Shown one piece after another: positions 37,686-49,994 of a stretch of 64,000 nucleotides of DNA (positions within the stretch are counted from its first letter, which is position 1; each line of letters starts with the position of its first letter). This DNA is from Dromaius novaehollandiae. Taxonomy: Eukaryota > Chordata > Aves > Casuariiformes > Dromaiidae. Below the pieces are notes generated by a model. That model searched no databases. It was not told where the DNA came from and saw only the letters and a program-made list of their open reading frames with translations. The stretch spans positions 147,701,017 through 147,765,016 of the forward strand of contig NC_088099.1 in the NCBI RefSeq assembly GCF_036370855.1, written 5' to 3'. The translations under genes and the position numbers were made by a program.

Positions 37686-40439
37686 ATTTTCCTGAAAGTG
37701 TTTTTAATGCTTGCTAATAAGGAGAAACTGTCTTTAATTAAATATAGACTATATTACTAAAAGTAAAGACAACTTGTTAATATATAGTAGCCATAACCTT
37801 GTAAAAGGCAGATTTGGGAAAGAAAACATTAAAATTATGTATTTCTCTTGCCACATTGGTGATTACAGCAATCTCTATGGAAGCGCAGCTTTCCGGACCC
37901 ATTGATGGTAACAGTTTATGCTTGGACTCATCTAAAGATTAGTAATTAAAAAATCCAGATACGTAGTTTTTGAGGTTAGACATGATGTGAAAGAGGGTTT
38001 GTGCGCCCTGCCTCCCCCCCAGGTAGACAGTAATATATGAGCCCCTCTGATAAGAAGTGGCAGCGCTGTTGGAAAACAGAGTTACTGCACTGAAGTGTTA
38101 CTGCTGTGCGTCGGCATAAAATCTGTCTGCCATTAAGCTTGCTTTGCAAACATTGTTTTCTTTGGAATTCTGAAGGACTTGGTTATGCTTTGATCATCTC
38201 ATTGTTCTCCTTAGGTTATTTTTTTTTCCTTTAGAGTGTAATGGCTCCCTAACAGAAGGTGAAGTTTAGAAAATAGTGTCTCCATATGCAAGGGATTTGG
38301 AGACCTTTTTATTGTCTTTAAAAATGTCATTCATAGTCCTCATTAGCATTTATTGTTGCAAGCGTACAAGCAGAAAATGTGAAATTGGTATGTCATGAAT
38401 AGCTCCACAGAGCTCTAGAGCCCTGAAATTTTGCCTGCAGTGTGGTGTGGGGCAGGCATTGAGAGAAAGCTGTCCAGATGGCTGCCAGCACAGAGCAGAG
38501 CTGCAGGTTTTTGTCTCTGGTGCTGAGAGGAGGGAAAGTTCACTGGAGCATACGCTATCACCCCTTGCGTTTTAACAAAACTAACTCGCCATCAGTCAAA
38601 ATGGGGAGGTGGTGACATTGAAACAAAAGTTTTCAATATAATGTAACAGTCCTTGTCAAATGAATAAAATATGTTTAGTTAGTGTCACAAATATTGACAT
38701 GTTACAAAGAAAAATGCAAGGCTCGAATTTATGGCTAGCAGTAGATACTCTTTCACACAAATATGCCCTCACGTTATCTTTATTATGAAAATCCTATGCA
38801 TTGAAAAGACATTGATTAGAGGTCAAAACTGGGGTTAATATACTACAGCAGGAGGAGTTTCCTTACCCATGTTAAACGAGCAAGCACTCTGCGCTTCAAA
38901 TCAAAAAACAACTGATAGCTTGAAACCTTTTTTTGGATCCTAAAATATGACCCTAGTTCAAAAAGAGCAGATATGATCAGCCAGGCTTCTCTGGGTCGCC
39001 CAGAACATCTTCTCTCTCCTGCCTGTGAAATGGCATCTGTGGGATTTTGTTGTATCCTTTCAGAAATAATATCAAATCAATATCAAATTTTCTAAAGTGC
39101 GTCGGTGGTGTTTATGCTCAGATGGTTTGGTAATTTCCTTTGAATACGCATGATGATGGAAATTAACAGTCAATTCTGATTTATTTTGCCCGCATTATAG
39201 AAAATATTTTATTAAAAAAACCCTACTCAACGGAAGTTTTGTTTAGCTCAGCTCAAGTTAAAGAAAAGGACACCAAAACAATACAAATATGTGACTTTGT
39301 GTAAGTGCTCCTACTAAAATCTACATGTAGAGTGAAATAGCATGCATTTTTTTTAAGAACTGAAGCCTATGTTGGCCCTTCTACTCTGAGACATTTATAT
39401 TTCTGGCAGAACTTATCTTGTTCTAGGAGAGATCTTTTTGTATACTTTCCTTATTTTGAAACCTAAAATAGACCTGAAATGCCATCGAGGTTTCTGGCCA
39501 CATTCAACAATAATGAATTTGTTTTTGTTTTGTCTTGTTTTGATCAAAAAGAATACAAAATAAGGCTAGACCTAGATTGCCAAGACTGTTCCACTTCCAG
39601 GATTGCCTTTTCTTAGCAGATGACTTGAAATCCTTTTTAGAGGACTAATTTCTGATTTTACTGTTGACATAATACATCTTTAAGTTTTCTTAACTCAAAG
39701 GAGAGATTAAGGCTTTCTCACCTCCAAGGAATTCAATCCAGTATTCCTTTAGTTAGGACTAGGGATAACATGATGAACAGTTTCTCTTCTTTCAAGAATA
39801 TTTTTTCCCAGTTTGGTGACTGTAGCTTCAAATATCAAGTATTTGTGTAAATAATCTCAATTGGTCTGTGTTTCATTGAGCTAGGTATGTTTTAAAGGTC
39901 CCATTTGTCTTCTTTCAAAAGTCCAGAAAGCCTTGCCAATAAGGAAATGCTTCGGGTAATGTTTAGTGTTGTCTGGCAAATGTTTTGTATTGCATGTATT
40001 AAGAGCTACTGTTACAGATAAGCATATATCTTATTGGAATATTTTAATTCTGTTTCCCAGCACAGAAACAGAAAGGAAGTTTAGAAAGAAGTGCCTTTCT
40101 CTAGTAGCTCGAGCCCTTTTGTGGTAGTGCAGTAAGGACAACGGAGGGTACAATGTCATGGAAAAAGTCACGCTGAACGTACCCATTGCTGTCGATATCT
40201 CACATGTAGACTATTGTTGCATAAGGTAGCAGGAAATATTTGGCAGCAAGAAATCAGTGAGCTTCTTTTTCGGGTGTTGCCTTTACTGTACTTTGGTTTG
40301 GCAGTCAATTGAATAAAGTTAAGAAAGGATCCAGGAGTAGTCTCCAGTCCCCACCCCGCCCCATCAGCTCACACATTAGGTGGGTTTGCCCTGTCAGTGG
40401 GATGCCTTAAGAAAACACTAATAGCTTCCAGCTGGGTGG

Positions 40440-41080
40440 AAAATCAAAACGTTTGGGGGCTGACAAAACTAGCAGATTTGAATTTGAAAGCCCAGCTAAT
40501 GCCTCCATTTTTATTTACCACTCGCCCATAAAAGATTATTTTCCAATATGTCAGCCTCATTTGGTGGCCAGTGGTCTGAAAGTGAAAGTGGAACAAGCAA
40601 GCGGGGAAATCTGGACATTAGTGAGTCCGCCCTTTCAAGCTGGTGCGCCACTTTGTGGAATGGCCTTCCCTGAGATTGGGGGGGTCCTAATGACCATTCA
40701 TCAATGCTCGTTGACTGATCATTGAGTGCCTTCTCATTCAGTTTATCAAGTCTTGCACATAAAAAGTCAGAATAAGCATTATTCAGCTTTGTTAAAGCCA
40801 ACTAGGAGTAAAATGCTCCATTTGAACCCATTTTGCCCTTGGTTTTTCACTTTGTTAATGCAGTCCTGCTTAAATGAGTGCTTTTATTGGGTCGGTTAGA
40901 ATATCTGAAACTATTAATTCTCTTGTATTGAATAGCTGGTGGCAGGCCAGAGCAGATGGGGTAGAAAACTATTTGGTTGGGTGTATTGCTTTCAATTAGG
41001 ATCAATGAGGTTTCAGCTCCTTTGAATTAACTCACTTAATACCCACTGTGTGAAGTCACAATGTATCACAACAGTCTGCT
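40440..41080. promoter_or_regulatory. Strongest candidate conserved non-coding element
   Basis: Sequence texture changes: no simple repeats, balanced composition, and stop-codon depletion on both strands. The longest overlapping opposite frames are 90 codons plus at 40453-40725 and 96 codons minus at 40511-40801. The block is dense in short motifs typical of developmental enhancers (TTAAAGCCAA, ATTAATTCT, CAATTAGGATCAATG). I know of no protein matching either frame, and no good splice sites frame them. From general experience it resembles vertebrate ultraconserved enhancer blocks, but conservation cannot be measured from a single sequence. An unrecognised coding exon remains possible. Confidence 0.42.
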
Positions 41081-41729
41081 CCAAGTAGAGCGGGAAGTGG
41101 AGAAGTCCTACAGAAAAGCTTTGAGTTAAATTCTTCCTTCACTGTTAATAGAGAGCTTTCATTAACTACAGATGCATTTCAGTGGACTTCCAGTCCCTGT
41201 TATTAAGCTAGGTTTGAGCAAAAGACAATCTCTGTACTTTTAAATGGGATTTCTCTTTTTCATCTGAGCAATGCGATAACAACTTTACGTGATTCAATGG
41301 ATAAATCTTTTTTTTATTTTCTTTCTCAAATACCTGAGTTTGGAGACTGCTTAGCCTTCTTTTACCCATTTTCAAAATGAAGAGTTGTAGAGGAGTATTT
41401 AAAATTATTTTGTAAGGTGTTTTGAATGATTGTCAGAGAAGGAGCTGGTTTCCAGACAGTCACCCTGGAAGGTGTAATGTAACATGCAGCATAAAGAACC
41501 TGGTTGAAGGTTATCTTCTAGATTTTCACTCTGTTTGTATCCCTTTCCTTTTGGTATTATATGTTGTATGAATTCATGTGTTACAGCAGAATAGTACATC
41601 TGTTAAAACAGCCGTGGTTTTTTTCCTTCAGAATGGCAGAAGTGGAGAATAAAACTGTTTTACAGAATGTCCATCTTGGCCTACTAAAATTTCAGAAATG
41701 GTGCAAAAACTATTACAGCAATCTTTAAG
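41081..41729. other. AT-rich non-coding DNA
   Basis: No gene or repeat is recognised between the two candidate elements. Confidence 0.5.
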
Positions 41730-42060
41730 TGACTGCATTAAAAATGGGAAGAGGGGGAGAGAATAAATATCCAGAGATATTTATTCAGGGAGGACTGCCA
41801 AATGGGTTGCAGCCTGCCTCAGTGTATTAAATAATGAGAGGGAAAAACTATTCATGCAGCTGGCTGCTTGAGAAAATGCTGAAGTAGTCTCAGATGCACA
41901 GGCATTCTGTTAGCCCCTTCCACGAGCAGCCTTCTAGGTGAGAATCTCCAGGGATCCAGGTTTTGTTGACGTGGATCAATTTAAATGGCAATTACTGTAG
42001 TCAGATAACAGCTTAAAAAGGCTTTTTACACACAGAAAAGATGCATAATCACAGAGCATA
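41730..42060. promoter_or_regulatory. Candidate conserved element with inverted forkhead-like sites
   Basis: Complex non-repetitive sequence containing a perfect 11-bp-arm palindrome at 41761-41786 and a homeodomain-like GGCAATTACTGTAG near 41987-42000. There is no coding frame. Enhancer status is inferred from texture and neighbourhood. Confidence 0.28.
41761..41786. repeat. Perfect 11-bp inverted repeat with a 4-base spacer
   Basis: GAATAAATATC, spacer CAGA, GATATTTATTC. The arms are exact reverse complements. Each arm carries ATAAATA, which fits the forkhead core RYAAAYA, so the unit could be a paired binding site or simply a hairpin. Confidence 0.9.
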
Positions 42061-44039
42061 TGGAAGTTCAATTTCGTGAGGCACGGTCTGTGGATTTACA
42101 ATGTACTGATATTAAGACCTACTTTTAAAAGTGAACATTGTTCAGTTTTATTAAAATGCGTCATACCTTTGACACATTACTTTCTACTCTGAAGCTGATT
42201 CAGGCTGCATCGATGTTGATGTAAGGTTGCGTTTCCAACTGTGAAAATGTTTTTCCTTTCATGTAGAGTACAGCATTAAAAAAGAAAAACAACACAGCAA
42301 ATACAATACTGACTGACTGGTTTTAAATAGTGCATCAAATAATAAAACAAAAAGAATGCTAAATCCTTTAAGGGCCTTGGTGGCACAGACCTGCAGCGTT
42401 ATTCTCTCCCTTCCCTCCCTCTGTTTTTCCCCCTTGGTGAAAGCTTTGTCAGGGAAGTGTTCTCTTCTTTCGGTGTTTCTGTTTGGCTCTCAGATGCACA
42501 AAAATCCATTACCCAGAAGTTCATTAGAGTAGGTATCTGATGAAGATGAAGGAATGACTGCCGTGAGGGGTGGCTGCAGTATCCTGTCAGTGCCACGGGA
42601 TGCACTGGGGTGAGGGGAGCTGCCTGGTTGTTTCCCCCATCATCTGGAATTTGCCGATCCTGGGTTTGGGGTCTCTCTCCTGTCTGGGTAGAGCTGAGTT
42701 GAGGGATGGCATGTAGGGAGTGTTAAAAAGTTCTTGTGGATGTATCAGCAAATCAAGTGACTCATTTGTTTTAAGTCAGAAATATTCAGGAGTGCAGTCC
42801 GGATATTGGAAGGGCTGCTATTTTTTGCCTGATTTCGCATGTGTGTTCTTTTCCTAAGGAGATCTTTATCAGGCTTTGCGGCAGCTAAAGGAAGGAAAAG
42901 GAAGGCCTGGGAGCAGAGTTGTTTCTGTGTATTAAAGGCAGAAGATGGCATAGCACAAAACCAAGGGGTTGCATAAATAAGTACAAAAGGATGAGTCTTA
43001 TCCTGACAAGAGTGCAGGTTCTGGAGATCTGAATGTGTTTCTCTCTGGGTTGAAATGTAGGCAAGTCAAGGCCTGTGAAAAGGCAAAGTCAAAGAGGGAA
43101 CCGAACCCACGTGCTAATTGCTGGAAAAATGCAGCTTGCTAAAACAGGGAAGGTTTTGCAAGTGCTAAATTGGAGGAGAGCTTTGAAAAAGAAGATATTT
43201 TCCCTTGTGCCTGGAATTTTGTGTAAGGCTATATGTGCTACAGAAGGCATGTGAGTCAGGCATATGTTTCTCCTAAGAGGCAAAGATGTTTTACAAAGGA
43301 CTAAAGAGAGACTGCTGAGAAGAAAATAGCCAGCTTTAGATAAAGCACTATAACAAAGACTTGTAGTTTTATGTATCATGGTGTCCATTAAAGCTTAATA
43401 GGGAAGAGTGCATTGAACCTAGCCAAGCATACGTTATTCATGTGAAGGATAAACATTTAAGGGGTGTGCAAAACCAGAAATTGGGAGGACATGATTGTTT
43501 AGCTTTTGAAAAAGCTTTACAGGGAAGATTTTGTTTTCGTCCCCCATGGATCACTATGCAAGGTAAAGGAGAGTAAGCTGCAAATGTTTAGAACATATCA
43601 ATGCAGGAATCCCAGGGGGTTAAAAGCACTATAGTAAAATAAAAGTGGTCTGCTTTCTAAGTGTGCTCTATTTTACACATACTACTGTGAATCGGAGAAA
43701 GGGAGTGATTTTGATACTCTGTTCACTGTAGTAAAATAGCATAATAATGAAAAAAGTGTGGGGAGGGGAGAAGGAGGGGGGACCCTCTGGTGCATCTCCG
43801 TGCACGTTTTGAATTTCCAGCTAAATAAACAAACACAGTTCCACAGAGTTCAAAATTAGGGCTGTTCAAATAAAGAATGAATTTGTTTCCACTTCTGGAG
43901 GGGAGCCGGTTCAAAGTAAGGCTTTCCTTAATTGCTTTCAGTGGAAGAAAGGGTTAACTTTTAAGCAAAAATGAATAATGCAGCGTTTTTAGCTTATCAC
44001 TGCACATTCTACTTTCTATTCTTTGGTCATCTGGAACTT
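42061..44039. other. Non-coding DNA
   Basis: No gene or recognisable transposon. Small frames only (largest 99 codons minus at 43089-43388, featureless). Confidence 0.55.
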
Positions 44040-44440
44040 GGTGTGAAAGGTAGAGTAAAAGGAGTCAGCCGAGGGGAGCCGGGGTTGTGATAATTTGCAC
44101 ACACATCCCTGTCATTGTTCTGCCTGAAGAGACAGGGCTGGGTTCAAGGCCACATGTGCTCCTGTCATCATTCACATTTCTGCTCCAAGTGCAATACAGA
44201 GTGTCAGCTCTCCATCTGTCTTTGCCTGGCAAACGCACGCGCCCAGCATCCTGCCTCCAGCTACGCTGCCACCGCCAGCGCTGATGGCCCTCCTCGCCTC
44301 CCTGTGCTCATTCCAGAACAGGAGGCGCTGAGCCCGAAATACGCTCGCTTGCAGGAGAGAGCCATTTACAGTGTGGTATATTTTATCCGAGGATGCCTGG
44401 TGAGTTACAATCCTTGCAGCTCTTTTGATTTTAAATGAGG
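44040..44440. promoter_or_regulatory. Candidate conserved or CpG-containing regulatory block
   Basis: Balanced, complex sequence becomes GC- and CpG-richer at 44220-44350 and returns to AT-rich at 44440. A 107-codon plus frame (44115-44438) crosses it without a recognisable domain. It belongs to the 40.4-46 kb cluster of enhancer-like blocks. Alternatively it is an exon of an unrecognised transcript. Confidence 0.28.
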
Positions 44441-44689
44441 AAACGCTAATTGTTTTTGGATAGTGGTTTTTTTTTCCTTTTTTTTTAAACTATAGATAGG
44501 GATTTGCAAGCTGATAGGGATACAGAGTGATTGTAGATGCTAATTCTGTTGTGTATATGTTTGGGGGAGGGGAATTTGTCTGAGGAAACTGCCAAAGATG
44601 ATACTCGCAGCAGGACTGGATGTTTCAATGAAAAAGGATAGAAATAGTGGAAAGTCACCTTATTTGGAGGTGCAGGTCTCGGCACAGGG

Positions 44690-45130
44690 GTAATTTTAGT
44701 GCAAAAAATGCAGCTTTGGGCTGCTTTTCATGACTGTCAGCTGTAGCTCGTATCTGCAAACATTTGATCGGCAGAGATCATTTGCAGCATTCCCCGATCG
44801 TCTGAAATTCTCCGTCCGAGAAGCTGTTTATGTTAGAGAAGTGAAGGAGATTTATAAAACAAATGATTTCAGCATTGTCCTAAATCACAGTCCTTAGCTG
44901 TCACCAGACAAATCACTGAAGTATGTTGGTACAAAATAAAACAGAAAAAAAATCTGCTGAATTAGAGAGATTGCTGCGGAGCTGGAAATTTTAATAGGTC
45001 GCTTTCCTCGCGAAAGTATTGTCCTTGGAGCTTTAGATCAATTGTCTAATTGATAAGTGTTATTGCCAATGAAAACAGCGCTTCTATACGGGGTGATTTG
45101 CTTGAGGGGTTTTGCGAGGTGCTCGGCCGC
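44690..45130. promoter_or_regulatory. Candidate conserved non-coding element rich in homeodomain-type motifs
   Basis: There are no coding frames and no repeats. TTTGATCGG, CCCCGATCG, CAATTGTCTAATTGATAAGTG (near 45040-45058) and ATTGCCAATG occur close together. Clusters of TAATTG/ATTGAT sites with palindromic GATC steps are typical of developmental enhancers. Not verified by alignment. Confidence 0.33.
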
Positions 45131-45225
45131 GACAGAGTGGATTGAATTTGGTGTGTTTTGTTTGTTTTTTTGGTAAGGACTGAACAGAGCCATGTGCCTG
45201 ATTATAACAGCCTGTGTCTGCAGAT

Positions 45226-45249
45226 AAAAAAAAAAAAAAAAAAAAAAAA
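45226..45249. repeat. Poly-A run (24)
   Basis: Uninterrupted A run on the plus strand. No transposon body or target-site duplication was recognised next to it, so it is not called a retroposon tail. Confidence 0.85.
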
Positions 45250-45529
45250 GACAGGGATAGAGATCCTACAGCTGGCTGGTTCTTGTGGATTATTTGGGTA
45301 GGACGGGCAGAAGAGGCTATGCTTGATCACAGAGAGTCTGTACACCTCGCAGATGGTGTTTTGAAACAGTATCTGCCAGTTTGCTGCAACCACAGTTGCA
45401 TGTAGGTATTGCCAGTTGTTTGAAGAATGTTTTCCTTTTAGGATTTTTATACGTGGTCATACCCGATTGCTGGCATGTTTGCTGATGCTCTGGTTGTAAC
45501 AAGAAAGTGGGCTGTTTGCTCAAAGCACA

Positions 45530-46080
45530 AGGCTAAGAGGATTTATATGGTTGGAATATGGGCAAATTAATTTGCATAGATAACAACTGAGGACTATGAA
45601 AGGTCAATTTAACCCTTTAAACTGAAAATTTGATTTGCATGCATTATATTCCTGGGGATGTGGTCTTCATTAGAAATATCATGGCAATTCATTAACTTGG
45701 AAAACTGTGCATTCTGCATAATTTGAATCCACTGGCGTTTTCCTTATATTCGTGTGAAACTATTCTTCTCATGTGGTTTACTGTCTGTGTTCTATTAAGA
45801 TATTTAAATGTGCTAAAGTTACACAGTCTTATCAGTTTTGATCCCTGTGTGTGTTATCTGGGGATATTAGCGAACAGTATTGGAATGCCTAAGGTGGAGG
45901 TTTTTGAAAACCTATTAAGCCTTTGGCATTTAAATTACTTAATCTACCTGCTGGTTAAAATTTCATGCATCTTTAATCAAAATGGCATGTGCTACACTTG
46001 AGTATGTATACCCTTATCAATACTCGTTAAGCTTTAACATTAAATACTTCTTTAATTTCCAGCATTCTCTTAAAGCAGTA
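45530..46080. promoter_or_regulatory. Candidate conserved element with two POU octamers
   Basis: Two perfect ATTTGCAT octamers lie 63 bp apart (45570-45577 and 45633-45640) in complex AT-rich sequence with TTAATTTGCATAGATAACAA. Octamers bind POU-domain factors. A 92-codon plus frame at 45723-46001 has no recognisable domain and looks like a chance frame. Confidence 0.33.
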
Positions 46081-49000
46081 GCAGGCAAGAAGTGTGTTTT
46101 AATGTCAGCTCTGAGTGTTAGAAAACCTTGCACTTGGATATAGAGAATACACTAACAGCTGTGACTTGGAGCATGTGCCAGAATGGAGATACTTGAACAG
46201 ATCTGACACTTGGCTATTTTTGACACCCATCTGCACTTTTTTACTCTCCTGTAGGATGAACTGCCTCTCAATCTGTTCACAGCATATTTTAGCCCTTTAA
46301 TATTGTGGTGTTGGTTTTTTTCAAATGGGCATTATTAGCCATCTGGGGCAGATTTTGTATTTTTAAAGTAAGCACATTATGTACAGAAGATTAAAAGGAT
46401 GTGTATTTTTATGTAATCTGATATTATGTCAGTGCTTTTTGTGTGTGTGTGAAGTCTTGATTTCAGAAGCATCCCTTTAGCAGTTCTGACATCCACAGTC
46501 ATCCTTATTTTGGAGAAAGAACAGGAAGTAATAAAAGTGGGTTCTGGTTTATGTGTAGTGATAACACTTTTACACAAAATAAATTTGCTCTTCAAAGACA
46601 AACTGTTCGTACTGTTATAATTGTGACTGGCTACTAACCTCCTCACTTCCCTGTGACTAAAAAGCTGCAGCACAGAGAGCTGCTAATGAAACATTATAAA
46701 AGCAATTCGTATTTCTTCTGAGGCACTATTGCAACTCTGAGAAAAGTCCATGGAAAGATAATCTTGTTAACAGGAGGCTTGCAGTAACCAAGTTAACCAT
46801 TTTGTCATTCTATTCAGGGAACTCTAGGAAGTGCTTATCTCTAAATAATTGATGTTGGGGGAACCGTGTTCAAATCTAATACCATATACCAATTTGTCTG
46901 ATTACTGTGTGTGTTTTTTTTAGAACTGTTTATTCCGGACTTTATTTATGAAACATTACAAATCTATCAGTCATTTTATAGTACTTTCAAAGAACAGATG
47001 TTGGCCTACAAAATGCTTTATTATTGCCCATGGCAGTATTCAGCATGGTTTCCTTAAAAGGACAATCAGTGATCACAGTCATTGTAGCCCAGAAATAATG
47101 CTGTTCTTTCAGAAGATGGCCTGGTATTAGGTCAGACCACCCTTTCTTTACTTCTGCTCTCCAGATGTGGCTGCAACTTTTTTTTTAAGTTCATGTTTCA
47201 AAAAAAATGGGTTTGTTTTCAAAATCTGGTTTTACTTAAGATATCTCCATCCTGGAGTGCATTTCATAAATTGCCCACATATTTTTCTTAGCAGAGAACT
47301 TAACTGGCTGTAATTTTTAACACATGGCCACATCATGTGATATTTTCAAAACATTTGCACATAGCTTTAAGAAGGTCCCAGCAGAAATGATCCATCATCT
47401 CACAGCCAGCCCATTTCTTAACAGCGTATCTGCATTTTCCATTTAGCAGAGCTATATATTATTAGCTTACATTTTGGGTAGTAAAACAGTGCATTGCTGA
47501 TTGTAAAACATGGACTTTATTATCTGCTGAAAATTGATTTGGCATTTATAGCCACTGTGTACTAGACTGGCTTTCTGGTTTTAACATTAGTGCTTGCAAG
47601 TGATGATTTGTTTAAAGAACAGAAACAAAATTGCCATGGACATAACTGTTAGTGTCCTAGTAACTGAACATTTGGATTATCCACCTGTTTTTTAAATACA
47701 TGCGTCTAAATGCTGTTATACAGCAAAAGTCTCCTAACAGTCCATTAGCTGACTTGTTCTGTTTTAAGTTGCAGTTGCTATGCTGTTATATTAGGACAAT
47801 TCTATGTCTTACAAAACAAGTTTCCTGCCAAACAGGGAAAATGTGTCTGGAAATACTTAAGTCTGAGTGTTAACCTTGCATCATTATTCCAATCATCCTA
47901 CATAATGACTTTATCTTCTTCAAGTTTCTGATAGGAGTGAAAAGCTCTTTCCTCCTAGGAGGACTGTGGGTCACTAGGTTCTTCAGATGCATGGATACAT
48001 GTCATATCGTTACGACAACGTGTAACAACTCTGCTTTTCAAAGCATTAAGGTTTCCTCTTCTTTTATGGTACTAATAAATTCTGAAGTCTGCATAACATT
48101 ATTTCTCTTATTTTCAACCCATGGGGCTGTGAACTGCATCTTGCTATGTGTGCATGGAAAGTAGCTAACACATTATGGGGTGTAGATCATACTGCAGAAA
48201 TAGTTTTTTTTTTTTTTTTTTTTTTTTTAAGCAGGGTCCCAAACACACTCTCTGTATGATGATTTAGTCATTTTAAGCTTAGACCCTTAGCTGGAGAGGA
48301 ACAAATGAATCTGTTTCTCAGGACTGGTCCTTCAGCAGTGTGTGTGCAGTGTTTGCCAGCAATCACATCTTGAGTTGAGGATTTTGTACTCCACAGCAAT
48401 ACATAATTACAAACTAGGGCACGACCACCTTAATGTGGAAATCAATTTGATCTGTTTCTGTGCAATTAAAAGAGGGCTCAAATACCAATTTTGGGTAAAA
48501 CAAATTCTAAAATGATGTGATATGCAGAAAGGAAAGAGCTGAATGGAGAAGTTGATGCATGTAAGAGTAGAAAAAGATGTGGTATGTGGTCCTTTTCACC
48601 TACATCAGTTTTCTGATTTGTTTCCTGCATCCTTTCATCATCAAAATATGTACATCAAGGATAACCCTACAAATATCACTTAAAACCTGATTTCTCAGTA
48701 TCAGATCACAAACTAAGGCTAAATGCAAAAGAAGACTTCGGCACTTAAAGCAGCAGCTGACTTCCAAGTCCCGAACAGTGTGCCTTTGAGCTGCTTTCCT
48801 GTCTCTCGTAATTCCAGATGTATCACAGTTCCAATTTTAAAGTTTTCCAAACATGTAAGTCGCTATCTGTGCATGCTAAGAACTGTCTCAATATCGGTAG
48901 GTGTAAGCAGGCCACTGCTCAGTTCACACCTATGTCTTTTTGGAATTGAGGCATTTCTGGGTCTGAGTTGTTTAACAATTGGATCTTGTAGGTAACCTTG

Positions 49001-49994
49001 GAGGATACCTAATACATATTTAGAAATGTTGGTCTCCTCGAAAGTGCCAGCTTGCTTTTTGTTCCCAGAAATGTCGGTGGTGTAAAATGGAGCACAGAGC
49101 AAGTCATGTTCAGACTAGTAGAAACAAAGTTGGGAAGTCCACGGGGCACAGCACCGCTTGGGCTTTCGCTGATACTCAGACACAGTCTGGCCACATTAGC
49201 CCACTTGTCAAGGCCAAGTTGAATACCATGCTATACTAACTCCACATTCACACAGTTAATCTGTGAAACGGGTGATGTTCCTGCTGTACTGTACCATGCT
49301 ATCTATATTCACTGCCTTAACTCTCCACTAGCTTAGTTGTCTCTGTGCATGTTCCATTTTGTAATGTCTGTCTGTTCTTCCCACATGTTGTATGAAACAG
49401 CCACTGGAGAAAATACAGAAACTCTGCAGAAAGCAGGGGCTAGCAGTCAGACTCTGCCAGGCGTGCATGGCCATCACTGTGCCACCAAAGCAGCTGCCTC
49501 ACCATTGCCATTGGTCTCAGCCCTTGTCCCATCTTGAACTGTTTCCTGCTCGGTTCTTCAACTGAACAAGAGGGATAGAGATTACTTCTGTCCAGAATAA
49601 CCTGCAGCTGGATGGTAGCTTTCTTCTGCTGAGGCAGTACATTAACCTGAACTTGAGCAAGCAGAAGGAGGATCTGAATTCGTGTCTTTTACTTCCAGAA
49701 TGAAGCTTCTAACCAAAAGTCTGTTAAATGAAACCAAGGATCACCTCTTTCACCTTGCCTAGCTGTGTCTTAAAACAAGCTGGTTCTATTTACCAGCTTT
49801 TTGAAGGTGAAGGTATGGGCACCTTTTCTGGAGGAGGGATGGGGCAGTGGATATTGTGTCTCCTAATTGCTAAGGCTCTTGAAAGGCAGGAATGAAGCAT
49901 CCTGTCTCCACTATTTCCCTCATCCATAAAGTTAGCATACTGAACGAGCGAATACCTAAAACTTACCTCATCTTTTCTGGCATGGGCTGTCTAC
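46081..49994. other. AT-rich non-coding DNA
   Basis: No gene recognised. A 25-base T run lies at 48204-48228 without an identifiable retroposon body. Frames are short and featureless. Confidence 0.55.
48204..48228. repeat. Poly-T run (25)
   Basis: Uninterrupted T run, equivalent to a poly-A tail on the minus strand. The sequence to its right (48229 onward, read leftward) shows no recognisable transposon or processed gene. Confidence 0.85.

Larger units (their letters stand above)
33746..40439. other. AT-rich non-coding DNA
   Basis: No gene or transposon is recognised. It contains a small microsatellite at 37329-37362 and a CTCF-like motif at 37672-37685. Short sub-segments near 36760-36900 and 38240-38420 have the complex texture of possible conserved elements, but there is no further support. 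Confidence 0.55.

Noticed and set aside
45226..45249. Poly-A run as a retroposon tail
   Set aside because: No element body, gene copy or target-site duplication seen beside it.
48204..48228. Poly-T run as the tail of a minus-strand processed pseudogene
   Set aside because: The adjacent sequence gives no recognisable gene translation.
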